Positions 3,970 through 5,441 of a DNA stretch of 5,441 nucleotides are shown in pieces. The notes under the pieces are model-generated. The model ran no database searches. It was not told where the DNA came from and worked only from the letters and a program-made list of their open reading frames with translations. Source of the stretch: an uncultured Pseudomonas sp. Its GTDB lineage: Bacteria > Pseudomonadota > Gammaproteobacteria > Pseudomonadales > Pseudomonadaceae. The stretch covers positions 1 to 5,441 of the forward strand of contig NZ_CAMPHN010000258.1 of assembly GCF_946885885.1 (NCBI RefSeq), in the 5' to 3' direction. Positions within the stretch are counted from its first letter, which is position 1. Each line of letters opens with the position of its first letter. The translations under genes and the position numbers were made by a program.

Positions 3970-5441
3970 TCTGTGGAACTTTGGCAGCAGTGCGTAGAAC
4001 TGCTACGCGACGAACTGCCTGCCCAGCAATTCAACACCTGGATTCGTCCACTGCAGGTCGAAGCCGAAGGCGACGAGCTTCGTGTCTATGCACCGAATCG
4101 TTTCGTGCTCGACTGGGTCAATGAAAAGTACCTCAGCCGTTTGCTCGAATTGCTTGGCGAGCGCACCAATGGTTTGGTGCCCGCGCTTTCCTTATTAATA
4201 GGTAGCAAGCGCAGCGGTACCCCGCGGGCGACTGCCAGCGCACCGGTTATGGAGCCGCTGCCGAACCCATCGGCGCCAGCCCAGGTTCCGGTAGCGCAGC
4301 CGGCAGCCAGCACGCAAAGCGAGCCTTCGCGTTCGAGCTTCGACTCCATGGCGGGGGCGGCGGCGCAGCAAGCGCCCGCGCGTACCGAACGTTCGGTACA
4401 GGTGGAAGGCGGCCTGAAGCACACCAGTTACCTGAACAGAACCTTCACCTTCGAGAATTTCGTCGAGGGTAAATCCAACCAGTTGGCGCGCGCCGCCGCC
4501 TGGCAAGTGGCCGATAACCCGAAGCACGGCTACAACCCGCTGTTCCTCTACGGCGGTGTGGGCTTGGGTAAAACCCACTTGATGCACGCGGTGGGCAATC
4601 ACCTGTTGCAGAAGAATCCGAACGCCAAGGTCGTCTACCTGCATTCCGAGCGCTTCGTCGCCGACATGGTCAAGGCGCTGCAGTTGAATGCGATAAACGA
4701 ATTCAAACGTTTCTACCGTTCGGTGGATGCGTTGTTGATCGACGACATCCAATTCTTCGCCAAAAAGGAACGTTCCCAGGAAGAGTTTTTCCATACCTTC
4801 AACGCCCTGCTCGAAGGCGGTCAGCAGGTGATTCTCACCAGCGACCGCTACCCGAAGGAAATCGAAGGCCTGGAAGAGCGCCTCAAATCGCGTTTCGGTT
4901 GGGGACTGACGGTGGCGGTGGAGCCGCCCGAGTTGGAGACCCGGGTGGCGATCCTGATGAAGAAGGCCGACCAGGCCAAGGTCGACCTACCCCACGATGC
5001 CGCTTTCTTCATTGCCCAGCGCATCCGCTCCAACGTGCGCGAACTCGAAGGCGCGCTGAAGCGGGTGATCGCTCACTCGCACTTTATGGGGCGCGATATC
5101 ACCATCGAGTTGATTCGCGAATCGTTAAAAGATCTGTTGGCGTTGCAGGATAAATTGGTCAGCATCGACAATATCCAGCGCACCGTCGCCGAGTATTACA
5201 AGATCAAGATTTCCGATCTGCTGTCCAAACGTCGTTCGCGTTCGGTGGCACGGCCACGACAGGTGGCTATGGCGCTGTCGAAAGAGCTGACCAACCACAG
5301 CCTGCCGGAGATCGGCGACGCCTTCGGCGGCCGCGATCACACCACGGTATTGCATGCATGCCGTAAGATTGCTGAACTTAAGGAATCCGACGCGGACATC
5401 CGCGAGGATTACAAGAATTTGCTGCGTACGCTGACCACCTA
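3967..5441 (+). CDS. dnaA: Chromosomal replication initiator protein DnaA
   Basis: DnaA binds the 9-bp boxes of oriC, forms an ATP-dependent filament, melts the AT-rich segment and recruits the DnaB helicase. It is also a transcription factor. The frame codes for 491 aa and ends LLRTLTT followed by TA at the window edge, so only the last base of the stop is missing. Domain I is about 1-80, with Trp6. Domain II is about 80-158, a Pro/Ala/Ser-rich variable linker. Domain III (AAA+) is about 159-397: Walker A GGVGLGKT 196-203, Walker B LLIDD 256-260, sensor I TSDR 291-294, box VII arginines R305 and R309, sensor II R358. Domain IV is about 398-491, with R423 and the [14 protein letters not shown] signature 454-467 that reads the box. 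Numbering is E. coli plus 24 from the Walker A region onward. Gln21 replaces the E. coli Glu21 that contacts DnaB. No frameshift is seen. dnaN is expected downstream, outside the window. Confidence 0.98.
   Translation, partial: MSVELWQQCVELLRDELPAQQFNTWIRPLQVEAEGDELRVYAPNRFVLDWVNEKYLSRLLELLGERTNGLVPALSLLIGSKRSGTPRATASAPVMEPLPNPSAPAQVPVAQPAASTQSEPSRSSFDSMAGAAAQQAPARTERSVQVEGGLKHTSYLNRTFTFENFVEGKSNQLARAAAWQVADNPKHGYNPLFLYGGVGLGKTHLMHAVGNHLLQKNPNAKVVYLHSERFVADMVKALQLNAINEFKRFYRSVDALLIDDIQFFAKKERSQEEFFHTFNALLEGGQQVILTSDRYPKEIEGLEERLKSRFGWGLTVAVEPPELETRVAILMKKADQAKVDLPHDAAFFIAQRIRSNVRELEGALKRVIAHSHFMGRDITIELIRESLKDLLALQDKLVSIDNIQRTVAEYYKIKISDLLSKRRSRSVARPRQVAMALSKELTNHSLPEIGDAFGGRDHTTVLHACRKIAELKESDADIREDYKNLLRTLTT
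4382..4399. repeat. Perfect 18-bp palindrome inside dnaA
   Basis: GTACCGAAC (4382-4390) is followed directly by its exact reverse complement GTTCGGTAC (4391-4399). It encodes residues around RTERSVQ (139-145) at the end of the variable linker, where protein sequence is under little constraint. It could be a protein-binding site or chance. No function is assigned. Confidence 0.8.

Noticed and set aside
3970..3978. DnaA-box-like TGTGGAACT at the dnaA start
   Set aside because: It breaks the GGATAA core of the consensus and falls in conserved coding sequence, which explains it.
3891..4124. 77-aa plus-strand frame starting in the dnaA leader
   Set aside because: It begins before the expected dnaA transcript start, lacks a Shine-Dalgarno, and overlaps dnaA out of frame with an Arg-rich shadow sequence.
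4195..4794. 199-aa minus-strand open frame inside dnaA, with shorter ones nearby
   Set aside because: It lies wholly within the well-conserved dnaA frame, has no ribosome site that I could see, and its translation resembles no known family.

Overview
The window is a chromosomal replication-origin locus from a gammaproteobacterium, almost certainly Pseudomonas or a very close relative. The evidence is the gene order mnmE < yidC < yidD < rnpA < rpmH < [oriC] > dnaA, a 44-residue ribosomal protein L34 of the Pseudomonas type, a DnaA that begins [15 protein letters not shown]-rich coding DNA, and an origin containing no GATC site. The species cannot be fixed from the sequence alone.

Left part (1-3529, all minus strand). 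The rpmH promoter (3501-3529) drives a compact leftward operon: rpmH (L34), rnpA (RNase P protein), yidD (membrane-insertion helper) and yidC (membrane protein insertase). Spacing is very tight: 11 bp between rpmH and rnpA, an 8-bp overlap of rnpA and yidD, and 2 bp between yidD and yidC. A strong hairpin with flanking A and T runs (850-875) follows yidC. Beyond it lies mnmE, the tRNA-modification GTPase, which is cut by the left edge after 275 codons.

Middle part (about 3530-3966). This gene-free stretch is the replication origin. A 68-bp segment of about 24% GC (3545-3612) lies on the rpmH side and is the likely unwinding element. It is followed by three perfect 9-bp DnaA boxes (3626, 3805, 3890), one single-mismatch box (3743) and some weaker ones. 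The box nearest dnaA overlaps the -35 element of a predicted dnaA promoter, which suggests autoregulation.

Right part (3967-5441, plus strand). dnaA is complete except for the last base of its stop codon: 491 codons followed by TA at the window edge. All the AAA+ and DNA-binding motifs are intact.

Functionally the locus joins replication initiation (DnaA and oriC) with translation and tRNA functions (L34, RNase P, MnmE) and membrane protein biogenesis (YidD, YidC). I found no mobile element, CRISPR array, tRNA or undescribed system. The points worth a second look are small ones: a DnaA-trio-like motif, the box/promoter overlap, a perfect 18-bp palindrome inside dnaA, and a rare-codon cluster at a DnaA domain boundary.
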